A stretch of 64,000 bases of DNA from Pseudoalteromonas sp. SMS1 (GTDB taxonomy: Bacteria > Pseudomonadota > Gammaproteobacteria > Enterobacterales > Alteromonadaceae), in the NCBI RefSeq assembly GCF_021530565.1, contig NZ_JAKGBI010000004.1, forward strand, positions 310,001-374,000, in the 5' to 3' direction. This document shows positions 1 through 8,128 of this stretch, one piece after another. The notes beneath the pieces were generated by a model. The model did not search any database, was not told where the DNA came from, and saw nothing but the letters and a program-made list of their open reading frames with translations. Position 1 is the first letter of the stretch. Each line of letters opens with the position of its first letter. Made by a program: the position numbers and the translations under genes.

Positions 1-488
1 CTGGCGCTGGTACGACAGGTCAAGCTGATATTTCCCAAGTAATGATGTTACAAGGTCTGATCATTCCCGCGATTATCGTACTTGGTTTGAATATATGGAC
101 AACCAATGACAATGCGCTTTATGCATCCAGCCTTGGGTTTGCCAACATCACAGGGTGGCCCAGTCAATGCCTTAGCATCGTCAATGGTGCAATCGGCACG
201 GTGTGTGCCCTGTGGCTATACACTCACTTTGTAGATTGGTTGGTCTTTTTGTCTGCCGCGATCCCTCCCATCGGTGGTGTCCTAATTGCACACTACTTTA
301 CTAATAGAGCACACTATCGAAACATTGAGCACAGTGAGTTCACGTCGATCAACTGGTTCGCATTGTTCAGTGTTGCAACCGGGATTGCTGCAGGACATAT
401 TCTGCCCGGTATTGTGCCGCTCAATGCGGTTATAACGAGTTTAGGTTGCTTTTTACTATTTCAGAAGATGACTCGGTTGAGGGCGTAA
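1..488 (+). CDS. codB: Cytosine permease CodB, C-terminal part (gene starts before the window)
   Basis: The reading frame is open from base 3 to the stop at 486-488, giving about 161 residues of the end of an NCS1-family nucleobase:cation symporter. The segment WTTNDNALYASSLGFANITG and the following helix-rich stretch (AIGTVCALWLYTHFVDWL, FLSAAIPPIGGV) closely match the C-terminal half of E. coli CodB as I remember it. The protein would import cytosine across the inner membrane with a cation. The N-terminal half and promoter lie outside the window. A cytosine deaminase gene is the usual partner and would have to be upstream, out of view. Naming is from recall of the family, not a search. Confidence 0.85.
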   Translation, partial: GAGTTGQADISQVMMLQGLIIPAIIVLGLNIWTTNDNALYASSLGFANITGWPSQCLSIVNGAIGTVCALWLYTHFVDWLVFLSAAIPPIGGVLIAHYFTNRAHYRNIEHSEFTSINWFALFSVATGIAAGHILPGIVPLNAVITSLGCFLLFQKMTRLRA

Positions 489-540
489 ATACCACACTGA
501 AAAGCGGCTAAGTGATTAAAATAAATAACTTTAAAAGTGC

Positions 541-551
541 GACAATTTGTC
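541..551. promoter_or_regulatory. Palindrome GACAATTTGTC upstream of the TonB receptor
   Basis: An 11-base inverted repeat (GACAA-T-TTGTC) lies 60 bases before the likely receptor start. Outer bases TG/CA extend the symmetry to about 538-554. It could be an operator, but no regulator is assigned and a chance palindrome in AT-rich DNA is possible. Confidence 0.25.
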
Positions 552-612
552 ACATTTAAAACAGTGTTAGGTTCTTTATACTCGCCGCAGTTTTTTTCAC
601 TGAGTTGTTTTT

Positions 613-3239
613 GTGTTTGCGTATTCAAAAATCTCCCTCGGACTTTTCCTACTTGGCTTTACACAATTTGTTGCAGCCGAATCCCCCGCACAAATAGAAC
701 GTTTAGAAGTTACCGGATCGAAGATTAAAAATATCGACCTCGAATCGGCAAGTCCTATTACAACACTCACAGCTGACGATCTCGCAATAACCGGTGTGTC
801 CAACTTGAAGAGGTTTTACAAAGCCTCAGCGTATCTGCGGGCCAAGCAGGTAATGCAAGCAATGCCTACTGGACGAGCAATGGTTATGCCACTGCGCAGG
901 TCAACCTGCGTGGAATGGGCATTAAGCGTACATTGGTGTTGTTGAATGGCAAACGCCTCGTCGCGGGCGGTACGGGTGCCAATGATAGCCCAGATCTTAA
1001 TATGATCCCTATGGCATTAATTAAACACATTGATATTCTTAAAGACGGTGCCTCAGCGATTTATGGTGCAGATGCCGTCGCAGGTGTGGTTAATATCATC
1101 ACAAAATCTGACTTTGAAGGTGCACAACTCAGTGCGAAGTTAGGTCGAAGCAGTAAACAAGATGCTGAAAATACAGAAGTGAACTTCTCTCTTGGCAGCA
1201 CTCTGGCGCATGGCCACATCTCCGTTAATTTAAATTACGTAGATAACGGCAATGCGCTTCAATCCACCCGTAACCCTTGCCCGCTGAGTGAATCTGACGG
1301 TGAGTTAAACTGCATCTACTCAGGCACAACCATCGGAGGTCGCGCCACATTAGCAGACGGCTTGGAAGTTCAATTTAATCAAATACCCACTCACCATGGC
1401 GACCATTTCGAAGTATATGACAGCCATAAACATGGCTACAATTGGTTTGAATCGCTCAATGCCTACAACCCGATGAAACGGATTAACTTAGCCACTTTCT
1501 TTGACTACGAATTTTCCAGTGATATTCAGATCGTAAGTTCACTGCTGTACGCAAATCGTCGCTCAGACCAAATTGTCACGCCAAGGAGATTCAAGCCTGT
1601 CGATGTCGCGGCTGATTTTATTTATAACCCAACAGGCCAAGCTCTCACGCTTAAACGCCGCCGTAATATAGAAATTCCGAATCCAGCGTTTTATCAACAG
1701 ACTGATACAATCCAAGGGACTGTCAGTGTAAACGGGACCATAAAGAACCATTGGATTTGGCAAGGTACCTATAGTTGGGGCAGAAATACGGGTACTGACG
1801 GATGGCGTTATGACTTTGATGATGAGCGCGTTGCCCAAACGCTTAATGCAGCGCTTTGCAGCACCTCGGTCAATGCAACGCTACCGTGTGGCGATTATTT
1901 TGGTGTTGGTGAGCTTTCGGACCAAGTAATAGACTATGTGACTTATCGCCGAGAGGGAACAGGTGGAAATCAGATACACGCTCTCAGCATTGATTTAAGT
2001 GGCGACCTGATTGAACTCCCCGCTGGACCCTTAGCATTTGCAACCGGAGCGGTATACAGAAAAGAGAAAGGCTGGCGAAACCCAGATATAATCGCGATGC
2101 AAAATGGCGAAGAGGATGCCATTTCTGGCAGCACGGATGTAAAAGAAGCTTTCATCGAGTTATCGGTCCCCATTTTAAAAGAGGTGTCAATGGCAGACTC
2201 CATGAGTGTTGACCTAGCCCTACGCTACTCAGATTATGCGCATTTTGACGCAAAAACCACTTACAAGTTAGGAGTTACATGGCACATCAACGAACAAATG
2301 ATGTTGAGAAGTGTTCGCTCTAGTGCATTTAGAACTCCAACCATCACTGAACAGTTTGGTGGTACCAATGTTGAAAACCTAATCACGATAGACCCATGTG
2401 AAAACGCAACGGGTCATATTTTAAATAATTGTTTGGCTGCGGGTATGCCGAGTGATTTTATACAAGATGGTTCAACCATTAGAACAGGTGGAGGCGGTAA
2501 CCCTTTTATAGGGCCAGAAACAGCACATACTTTTACCTTTGGATTTGTCTACCAAGGTGAGGCGCTCTCAGCGACGCTAGATTACTTCGATATCGAGGTC
2601 GATAATGCGATTAAATCTATCGCGGGTTCTCATATGCTGCGCTTATGTTACCGTGATCCCGTTGCTTATGCAGCCTACTGCAACAGCTTTATGCGAGACC
2701 CTAGGACTCGGCAAATTACATTCCTTGAAAAACGACCAATGAACGCAGCCAGCGAGCACGTATCCGGCTTGGATGTGAATGTGCGTGTGGGCGGTAACAT
2801 CGAACAATATACGTACCGAATAAATTGGGATACAACTCGCTTACTCAAACACGAGAACACGGCTTTTGTCGGCGCAGAGAAAACACAGCTGTTGGGGAAA
2901 ATTACATCTGATAGAGGTAGTTTTACAAAATGGAAGTCCAATTTAACCGCGACTGTGCTCGTTTCAAACTGGCAGGCCGCTTACAGTATGCAATACATTG
3001 GCAAAGCAGAGGACGAAAATGGAGGAGGCCCAATTGGCAGCAATGTGTCGAACGTGTTTTATCATGATGTGCAAGCCAGTTACAGCTTTGACAATTCACT
3101 CACATTATCGATTGGTATCGACAACTTGTTTGACAAACGCCCGCCATTTTTAACCTCTTGGAATGATGCTAATACGGATGTGTTTACATACGATACAGTG
3201 GGCAGACGCGGCTACTTAAAATTGAACTACACATATTAA
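613..3239 (+). pseudogene. TonB-dependent outer-membrane receptor interrupted by a one-base frameshift
   Basis: Two overlapping frames together make one receptor of about 875 residues. The first frame, from a GTG at 613 (the only start after the in-frame TGA at 601), encodes a signal peptide ending near FVAA, then IERLEVTGSKI and the start of the plug domain. At about base 807 it goes out of frame. Adding one G after TTG (805-807) restores NLEEVLQSLSVSAGQAGN, the expected plug sequence, and the second frame then runs without break through NLRGMGIKRTLVLLNGKR, GAD-AVAGVVNIITK and the beta-barrel to a terminal aromatic (LKLNYTY) at 3239. The substrate is unknown; the neighbours are nucleobase and organic-anion transporters. 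No clear ribosome-binding site precedes the GTG. The lesion is either a real inactivating mutation or a sequencing error; the rest of the barrel shows no decay. Confidence 0.8.
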
Positions 3240-3262
3240 AAACGCGAGATAAGTGACCGAGT

Positions 3263-3286
3263 GCCGCTTGCATATATGCGAGTGGC
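3263..3286 (+). terminator. Possible terminator hairpin after the TonB receptor
   Basis: Dyad GCCGCTTGCATA/TATGCGAGTGGC forms a 12-base-pair stem when two G-U pairs are allowed, 24 bases after the receptor stop. Only a weak T run (ATTTC) follows, so efficiency is uncertain. Confidence 0.4.
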
Positions 3287-3450
3287 ATTTCACATAAACA
3301 TCCGATTTTAAAGGTCGCCATTTACACGGCCTCAACGATAAATACGCGCATCAATTACATTTTATCAAAGATTATTTCAAAAAGAGTAATATATAATCAA
3401 CCTAGCTCTTGTTAAGATTAGGGGCAATGCAACTGAAAGGATAATAAAAA

Positions 3451-4332
3451 ATGCCACCTAGCTTAATTGAAATAGGCTTACCAATCGCGCTCATTCTAAT
3501 CATGATGGGAGTTGGCTTAAGCTTAACGACACACGACTTTGCACGTGTCCTCAAACAACCCAAAAGCTTTTTTATCGGTGCGGCTTGCCAGCTGTTCTTG
3601 CTCCCTCTGATGGCTATTGCTGTCATTGCGATAACAGGCCTTAGCACGGAGCTGGCGATTGGGCTATTTATACTTGCACTGTGCCCTGGCGGTACGACTT
3701 CAAACTTGTATACGTATTTGGCCAAAGGAGACGTGGGATTATCGGTGTCTTTAACCGCTATTGTTGGTTTTATCACCCCATTTATTTTGCCATTTATGGC
3801 AGCCTGGGCAATTGGCTTTTATGGTCAAGGTACCACACCTATCGAGTTTCCAGTCTTAAAAGCATGGATTCAACTTATCGTTGTTGGCGTCATTCCTGTC
3901 ATTATAGGGATGGGCCTCAGAGCCAAATGGCCTGAGTTTGCTAAAAAATCGGGACCATACATCAACTGGTTTTCTGTGTGTGTTCTGCTGTTGGTCATAG
4001 TCAGCATATGTCTTCAACTAGGTGATAAACTCGTTGACTACATTGTCATGGCTGGCCCTGCAGTTATTCTCCTCAACCTCATAACAATGCTGCTTGGCTA
4101 TGCCGTAGCAACACTGTACCTACAAAATAAAGCCCAAACACGTACAATTACGCTAGAGGTCGGCTTACAAAATGGTACCTTGGCACTACTCGTGACAACG
4201 GGCATTCTGAAAGATGAGATCATGTCTATCGCACCTAGCATTTATGGCTTGTTTATGTTTATCAGTGCGGGGATTTTTGTCGCATGGGTGAGGCGTTCAG
4301 CACCGCCCGTTGAGTCTCATGAGCCGGTATAA
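3451..4332 (+). CDS. Bile acid:sodium symporter family (BASS/SBF) transporter
   Basis: A 293-residue polytopic inner-membrane protein with about nine or ten hydrophobic segments. The segment LCPGGTTSNLYTYLAKGDV (about residues 75-95) is the signature of the SBF/BASS fold, where the crossover and sodium-binding residues lie. Family members import bile acids, pyruvate, pantoate or other organic anions with sodium; which one applies here cannot be read from sequence. AAGGA lies 9 bases before the ATG. It stands alone between the receptor and the convergent dihydroorotase. Confidence 0.85.
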   Translation: MPPSLIEIGLPIALILIMMGVGLSLTTHDFARVLKQPKSFFIGAACQLFLLPLMAIAVIAITGLSTELAIGLFILALCPGGTTSNLYTYLAKGDVGLSVSLTAIVGFITPFILPFMAAWAIGFYGQGTTPIEFPVLKAWIQLIVVGVIPVIIGMGLRAKWPEFAKKSGPYINWFSVCVLLLVIVSICLQLGDKLVDYIVMAGPAVILLNLITMLLGYAVATLYLQNKAQTRTITLEVGLQNGTLALLVTTGILKDEIMSIAPSIYGLFMFISAGIFVAWVRRSAPPVESHEPV

Positions 4333-4650
4333 CAAAAGACGCCACAAGCAATCCCAGATTTAGCGAACAATAAATAATGGTATGTAACCAACTACTTGGG
4401 AGTTAAACCAAGCTGCTCGTTACAATATAGAACGTCTCATTAGCCGCTCTGAACGCTAGAAAAGTTAGGTGTTAAAAACACACCTAACTTCCATGACGTT
4501 TAGGCGCGCTTCGCAATATAACGTGCCTATTATTTGGATGAATAAAATGTCATGAAACTTGCTTACAACAACCTAAAACTGGAGTGGAAAAGGTCAATGT
4601 ATAACGGCGATGAGGAAGGGTAGCAGCAGAGCCACCACCCAAGCTGTTTG
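4333..4650. other. Gene-free interval between convergent SBF and pyrC-type genes
   Basis: This stretch of about 318 bases has no convincing open frame. The one clear structure is the perfect inverted repeat at 4462-4490. The rest shows no RNA-gene-like features that I can recognise. Confidence 0.6.
4462..4490. terminator. Inverted repeat, candidate bidirectional terminator
   Basis: A perfect 10-base-pair stem (AAGTTAGGTG/CACCTAACTT) with a 9-base A-rich loop lies between two convergent genes. T runs are weak on either strand, so this may be a terminator core or an RNA-stabilising hairpin. Confidence 0.45.
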
Positions 4651-5982
4651 CTATGTCCTATCAAAAACCAATGGCATGGCATTATCAGCCACGTCAATGA
4701 CATTGCCATCGCGATAAACGCACTGTCCATTTACGAATGTATAGCGTATTTGATGTGAAAATTGATGACCCACAAACGGAGACCAATGGCAGTGATAGAG
4801 GGTGTTATCGTGCCTTATGGTGTCGCCTGGCTTAGCGCTGACGACTGCTAAATCAGCAAAATACCCTTCTCTAACAAATCCTCGTTCTTTTACTTTATAT
4901 CGTTTGGCTGGGTTATGTGCTGTTTTCTCAACAACCTGTGTCAACGTCATATTACCCTGTTGAACTTGGTCAAACAAAGTAAGCAGCGCATGCTGTACCA
5001 ATGGTAAACCGGCTGGTGCTTTAGCAAAAGTCTGCTGTTTCTCTTCCCAAGTATGTGGCGCATGATCAGTGGCAATAATATCTAGTCTGCCACTGGTCAA
5101 TGCTTCGATTAACGCAAGTCTATCTGATTCCGCTTTAATTGCTGGGTTACACTTGATTAAATTGCCTAAACGGTCGTAGTCCGCCTGATTGAACCACAAA
5201 TGGTGTACGCATGCTTCAGCAGTAATTTGCTTTCCATCAATTGGACCTGGCTCAAACAGATCCATTTCTTTCGCCGTCGTGATGTGCAATACATGCAGCT
5301 GTGTCCCATACTTCTTAGCTAGATCTACCGCATATGATGAAGATTGGTAACATGCATTCGCATCTCTGATCACAGGATGATCTTGTATCGCCAGCTCCTT
5401 GTTGCCTAGCTTGGCTAAATTACTAGCGATCACATCTCCTTTTTCACAGTGTGTCGCAATCAGTACTGGGCACTCCTTAAAAATCGCTTCCAAAGCACTC
5501 GGGTGCTCTACCAATAAGTCTCCTGTAGATGCCCCCATAAATACTTTCACGCCACATACGATACTTGGGTCACAGGCTTTGATTTCATCTAGGTTATCTG
5601 GTGTAGCGCCCAAATAAAATGAATAGTTTGCCGCAGAAGTGCGGGCCGCAATTTGATGCTTATGCATGACCGCCAATTGATCTGTGGTGGCAGGACTCAC
5701 ATTCGGCATTTCCATGTAGCTGGTGATCCCTCCAGCGACAGCTGCGCGTGATTCGCTACCAATTGTCCCCTTCCAGTCGAGACCAGGCTCTCTAAAATGT
5801 ACTTGATCATCGATCATGCCTGGGATTAAAAAGTCTCCACCGAGATCAATCACCTGCTCGATCCCTGTGGCGGAAATTTCTGGAGCTATTTTATCAATCC
5901 TTTGCCCTACGATACGCACATCACATGATTCAACTTTTCCTTCATTGATCAATTGTGCATTTTTAAAAAGAATATTCGCCAT
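4651..5982 (-). CDS. Dihydroorotase-family amidohydrolase (PyrC2/PyrQ-like) with altered HxH motif
   Basis: A 443-residue cytosolic amidohydrolase of the class I dihydroorotase type, which closes carbamoyl-aspartate to dihydroorotate in pyrimidine synthesis. Visible metal-site residues are the Lys of GVKVFMGAS (K146, the usual carboxylated Lys), H178 in ATHCE, H233 in VLHIT and D306 in IATDHAPH. The first His of the usual HxH motif is replaced by Gln: IDDQVHFREPG, with Q60 and H62. I checked this codon on the DNA. It follows a zur-like gene by 66 bases on the same strand, and the shared promoter carries a Zur box. Zur-regulated second dihydroorotases are known from zinc-limitation regulons (for example the P. 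aeruginosa pyrQ region). I infer a version tolerant of low zinc. Whether another pyrC exists elsewhere cannot be seen. Confidence 0.8.
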   Translation of the reverse strand: MANILFKNAQLINEGKVESCDVRIVGQRIDKIAPEISATGIEQVIDLGGDFLIPGMIDDQVHFREPGLDWKGTIGSESRAAVAGGITSYMEMPNVSPATTDQLAVMHKHQIAARTSAANYSFYLGATPDNLDEIKACDPSIVCGVKVFMGASTGDLLVEHPSALEAIFKECPVLIATHCEKGDVIASNLAKLGNKELAIQDHPVIRDANACYQSSSYAVDLAKKYGTQLHVLHITTAKEMDLFEPGPIDGKQITAEACVHHLWFNQADYDRLGNLIKCNPAIKAESDRLALIEALTSGRLDIIATDHAPHTWEEKQQTFAKAPAGLPLVQHALLTLFDQVQQGNMTLTQVVEKTAHNPAKRYKVKERGFVREGYFADLAVVSAKPGDTIRHDNTLYHCHWSPFVGHQFSHQIRYTFVNGQCVYRDGNVIDVADNAMPLVFDRT

Positions 5983-6048
5983 GGATACTTCACCTATAAA
6001 AAGTGTTAATAAATCTAATCTGTGATCGGGTATATGTATACGAAGTCA

Positions 6049-6534
6049 CTAACGACTCAACTCAATCGATGCCTCTTCCGCCTGTGCTTGACAGCTTTTG
6101 CAAACACCTTGAAATTCGAATTGGGGCGAGTTGAGTTGATAACCACATGCTTGGATCTGCTGCGACAATTGACGCATGAGCTGGCTAGACATATGTACTT
6201 CATCGACCTTTTGGCAAACGGAGCATATTAAAAACTGATTGTGTGGATGGGGTTTATGGCAGTCGATATGAGCACAGCAAATGTACTTATTGACGGTGTC
6301 TAACTTATGTACCAGATCTGCCGCAACTAATAAGTCTAAAATACGGTAAATAGAGACGGCAGGTAGGGTAAGCGCTAAATGCTCTTTGCAATATTGCGCA
6401 AGCTCATAAGGCGACAACGCTTGGTCAGCCATCATCAAACCTTGAAAAATAGCCACTCTTTTTTCAGTCGCTTTGATCCCAGCATGGTTAAAAACTTCTC
6501 TTAAGTAATCCTTATTACTGTTTTTTTGACACAT
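6049..6534 (-). CDS. zur: Fur-family zinc uptake regulator, Zur-like
   Basis: A 161-residue Fur-superfamily protein: an N-terminal winged helix (about residues 10-85, with GIKATEKRVAIFQGL and the recognition region SIYRILDLL) and a metal-binding dimerisation domain. Two CxxC pairs (CSVC and CKSC) would hold the structural zinc, and the Cys/His-rich stretch CCAHIDCHKPHPHNQ resembles the regulatory zinc site of Zur rather than the HHDH pattern of Fur. It would repress zinc-economy genes when zinc is sufficient. The promoter contains a TGTTATA-T-TATAACA palindrome, so autoregulation is likely. It is the first gene of a two-gene unit with the dihydroorotase-like gene. Confidence 0.85.
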   Translation of the reverse strand: MCQKNSNKDYLREVFNHAGIKATEKRVAIFQGLMMADQALSPYELAQYCKEHLALTLPAVSIYRILDLLVAADLVHKLDTVNKYICCAHIDCHKPHPHNQFLICSVCQKVDEVHMSSQLMRQLSQQIQACGYQLNSPQFEFQGVCKSCQAQAEEASIELSR

Positions 6535-6563
6535 ATAGCCCCGAATACTGTCGCATTTTAATT

Positions 6564-6578
6564 TGTTATATTATAACA
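6564..6578. promoter_or_regulatory. Zur box in the zur/phoX-like divergent promoter region
   Basis: TGTTATATTATAACA is a perfect 15-base palindrome with a central T, extended on the right by TCTC. It matches the enterobacterial Zur operator core GTTATANTATAAC as I remember it at every defined position. It lies 30 bases upstream of the zur start, in its promoter, and about 128 bases upstream of the divergent phosphatase gene, so control of zur is likely and control of the other gene possible. Confidence 0.85.
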
Positions 6579-6705
6579 TCTCACACAATATCTATCTATC
6601 GCAATAGCTTTCCTGTCAAATTTTGCGCGTAAAATAAAATTCATAGTAAGTTGTGTACAGATAAAAGTAAGTGTTCAAACCTGCAAATTTTTAGGGGTAA
6701 TTAGC

Positions 6706-8079
6706 ATGGTCTCGAGAAGACAATTCACCAAGGGGTCAGTTGCTCTGGCTTTTTTAGGTCTCAATAGCAGTTTACTCGGCTGCTCACGAAAACAATCACA
6801 GTTGCAAACACCAACCAGTACAGGCTACGGCCCACTCATTGCGGATGAAAGAGGTTTGTTGGATTTACCGGCAGGTTTTAGTTACGAAGTAATTTCCTCG
6901 CTAAATGACCCGATGGACGACGGGCTAGTTGTTCCAGACAACGCGGATGGCATGGGGTGTATTGACCTTGGTGATCATCGAGTTGCGCTGGTAAGAAACC
7001 ATGAATTGAGCCCGAAACATCTCAAGACTGCCGCACCTGCTATCGCTCAACATCAAAGCGAAAAAGCTTACGATACAATTAAGCAAGGTGTCGCTTTACC
7101 TGGCGGCACCACCACCATCATTTATGATCTACAAAAACAGAGAATAGAGCAACAGTATTATAGCCTAGTTGGCACGATACGAAATTGTGCGGGCGGCACC
7201 ACGCCTTGGGGAACTTGGCTGAGCTGCGAAGAAACAGTGAGAGTACCTGATAACGAAATTGCCAAAAGTCATGGGTTTATTTTCGAAGTCCCCGTCGACA
7301 AACCCGGCTTGTGTGAGCCTATCCCATTATTGGATATGGGCCGTTTTAACCACGAAGCCGCTGCAGTAGACCCTAGAACAGGGATCGTCTACCTGACTGA
7401 GGACAGAAACGACAGTTTATTCTATCGCTTTATACCCAATCGTAAGGGCGTTTTAGCGGCAGGTGGAACGCTGCAAGCACTCGTCTTGAAGCATGCCAAC
7501 AAATTTGACAGCAGAAATTGGCACGCACAAGATATGCCTGTGTCAACCTGGTATGAAGCGAGTTGGATAACACTGGATAACCCACAAAGCCCTGATGACG
7601 ACCTACGAGTAAGAGGACATGCACTGGGAGGCGCGCTGTTTGCCAGAGGTGAAGGCATCCATTTTGGCAATAACGAGCTATATTTCTGCTGCACCAATGG
7701 CGGTGAAAAAGAACTTGGTCAAATTATGCGTTACCAACCATCAGCATACGAAGGTAAGCCGGAAGAGGAACAACACCCTGGGCAATTGCAATTGTTTTTG
7801 GAAAGCAGTGATAAATCACTATATAACTTTGGTGACAACTTAACGGTGACCCCACAGGGGCATTTACTGGTGTGTGAAGACCAGTATACTGCGATCACTA
7901 AAAACCATTTGCGTGGAGTATCACCAGAGGGGGCTGTTTACCCATTTGCTAAGCTCAACGCTCAAACAGAACTTGCCGGTGCTTGTTTCTCACCTGACGG
8001 AGAAACGTTATTTGTAAACCTATACTCCCCGACAAAAACACTCGCGATTCGCGGTGATTGGGCTAGTTACAAAGCATAG
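6706..8079 (+). CDS. PhoX/DUF839-family phosphatase, Tat-exported lipoprotein
   Basis: A 457-residue protein of the PhoX family. The N-terminus has a twin-arginine signal (SRRQFTKG, residues 3-10) followed by a hydrophobic stretch and a lipobox LLGC (C26), so the folded protein is probably exported by Tat and anchored as a lipoprotein. Family landmarks are ALVRNHEL, NCAGGTTPWGTWLSCEET and GRFNHEAAAVD, which contain the metal-binding acidic residues. PhoX enzymes release phosphate from organic esters and use calcium and iron, not zinc as PhoA does. It is divergent from zur, with AGGGG 9 bases before the ATG. Control by the Zur box or a Pho box is not proven; I saw no clear Pho box. Confidence 0.82.
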   Translation: MVSRRQFTKGSVALAFLGLNSSLLGCSRKQSQLQTPTSTGYGPLIADERGLLDLPAGFSYEVISSLNDPMDDGLVVPDNADGMGCIDLGDHRVALVRNHELSPKHLKTAAPAIAQHQSEKAYDTIKQGVALPGGTTTIIYDLQKQRIEQQYYSLVGTIRNCAGGTTPWGTWLSCEETVRVPDNEIAKSHGFIFEVPVDKPGLCEPIPLLDMGRFNHEAAAVDPRTGIVYLTEDRNDSLFYRFIPNRKGVLAAGGTLQALVLKHANKFDSRNWHAQDMPVSTWYEASWITLDNPQSPDDDLRVRGHALGGALFARGEGIHFGNNELYFCCTNGGEKELGQIMRYQPSAYEGKPEEEQHPGQLQLFLESSDKSLYNFGDNLTVTPQGHLLVCEDQYTAITKNHLRGVSPEGAVYPFAKLNAQTELAGACFSPDGETLFVNLYSPTKTLAIRGDWASYKA

Positions 8080-8092
8080 CCAAACTTCAACT

Positions 8093-8128
8093 TTAGCCAA
8101 TGATGAAATATCATTGGCTAAGCTCTTT
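8093..8128. terminator. Terminator between convergent phoX-like and P450 genes
   Basis: A perfect 12-base-pair stem (TTAGCCAATGAT/ATCATTGGCTAA, 8093-8104 with 8110-8121) is followed on the plus strand by GCTCTTTTTTT. This is a good intrinsic terminator for the phosphatase gene. It overlaps the last codon of the P450-like gene. Confidence 0.85.

Noticed and set aside
541-551. Palindrome before the TonB receptor as a Fur box
   Set aside because: GACAATTTGTC does not match the Fur consensus (GATAATGATAATCATTATC), so iron control is not claimed.
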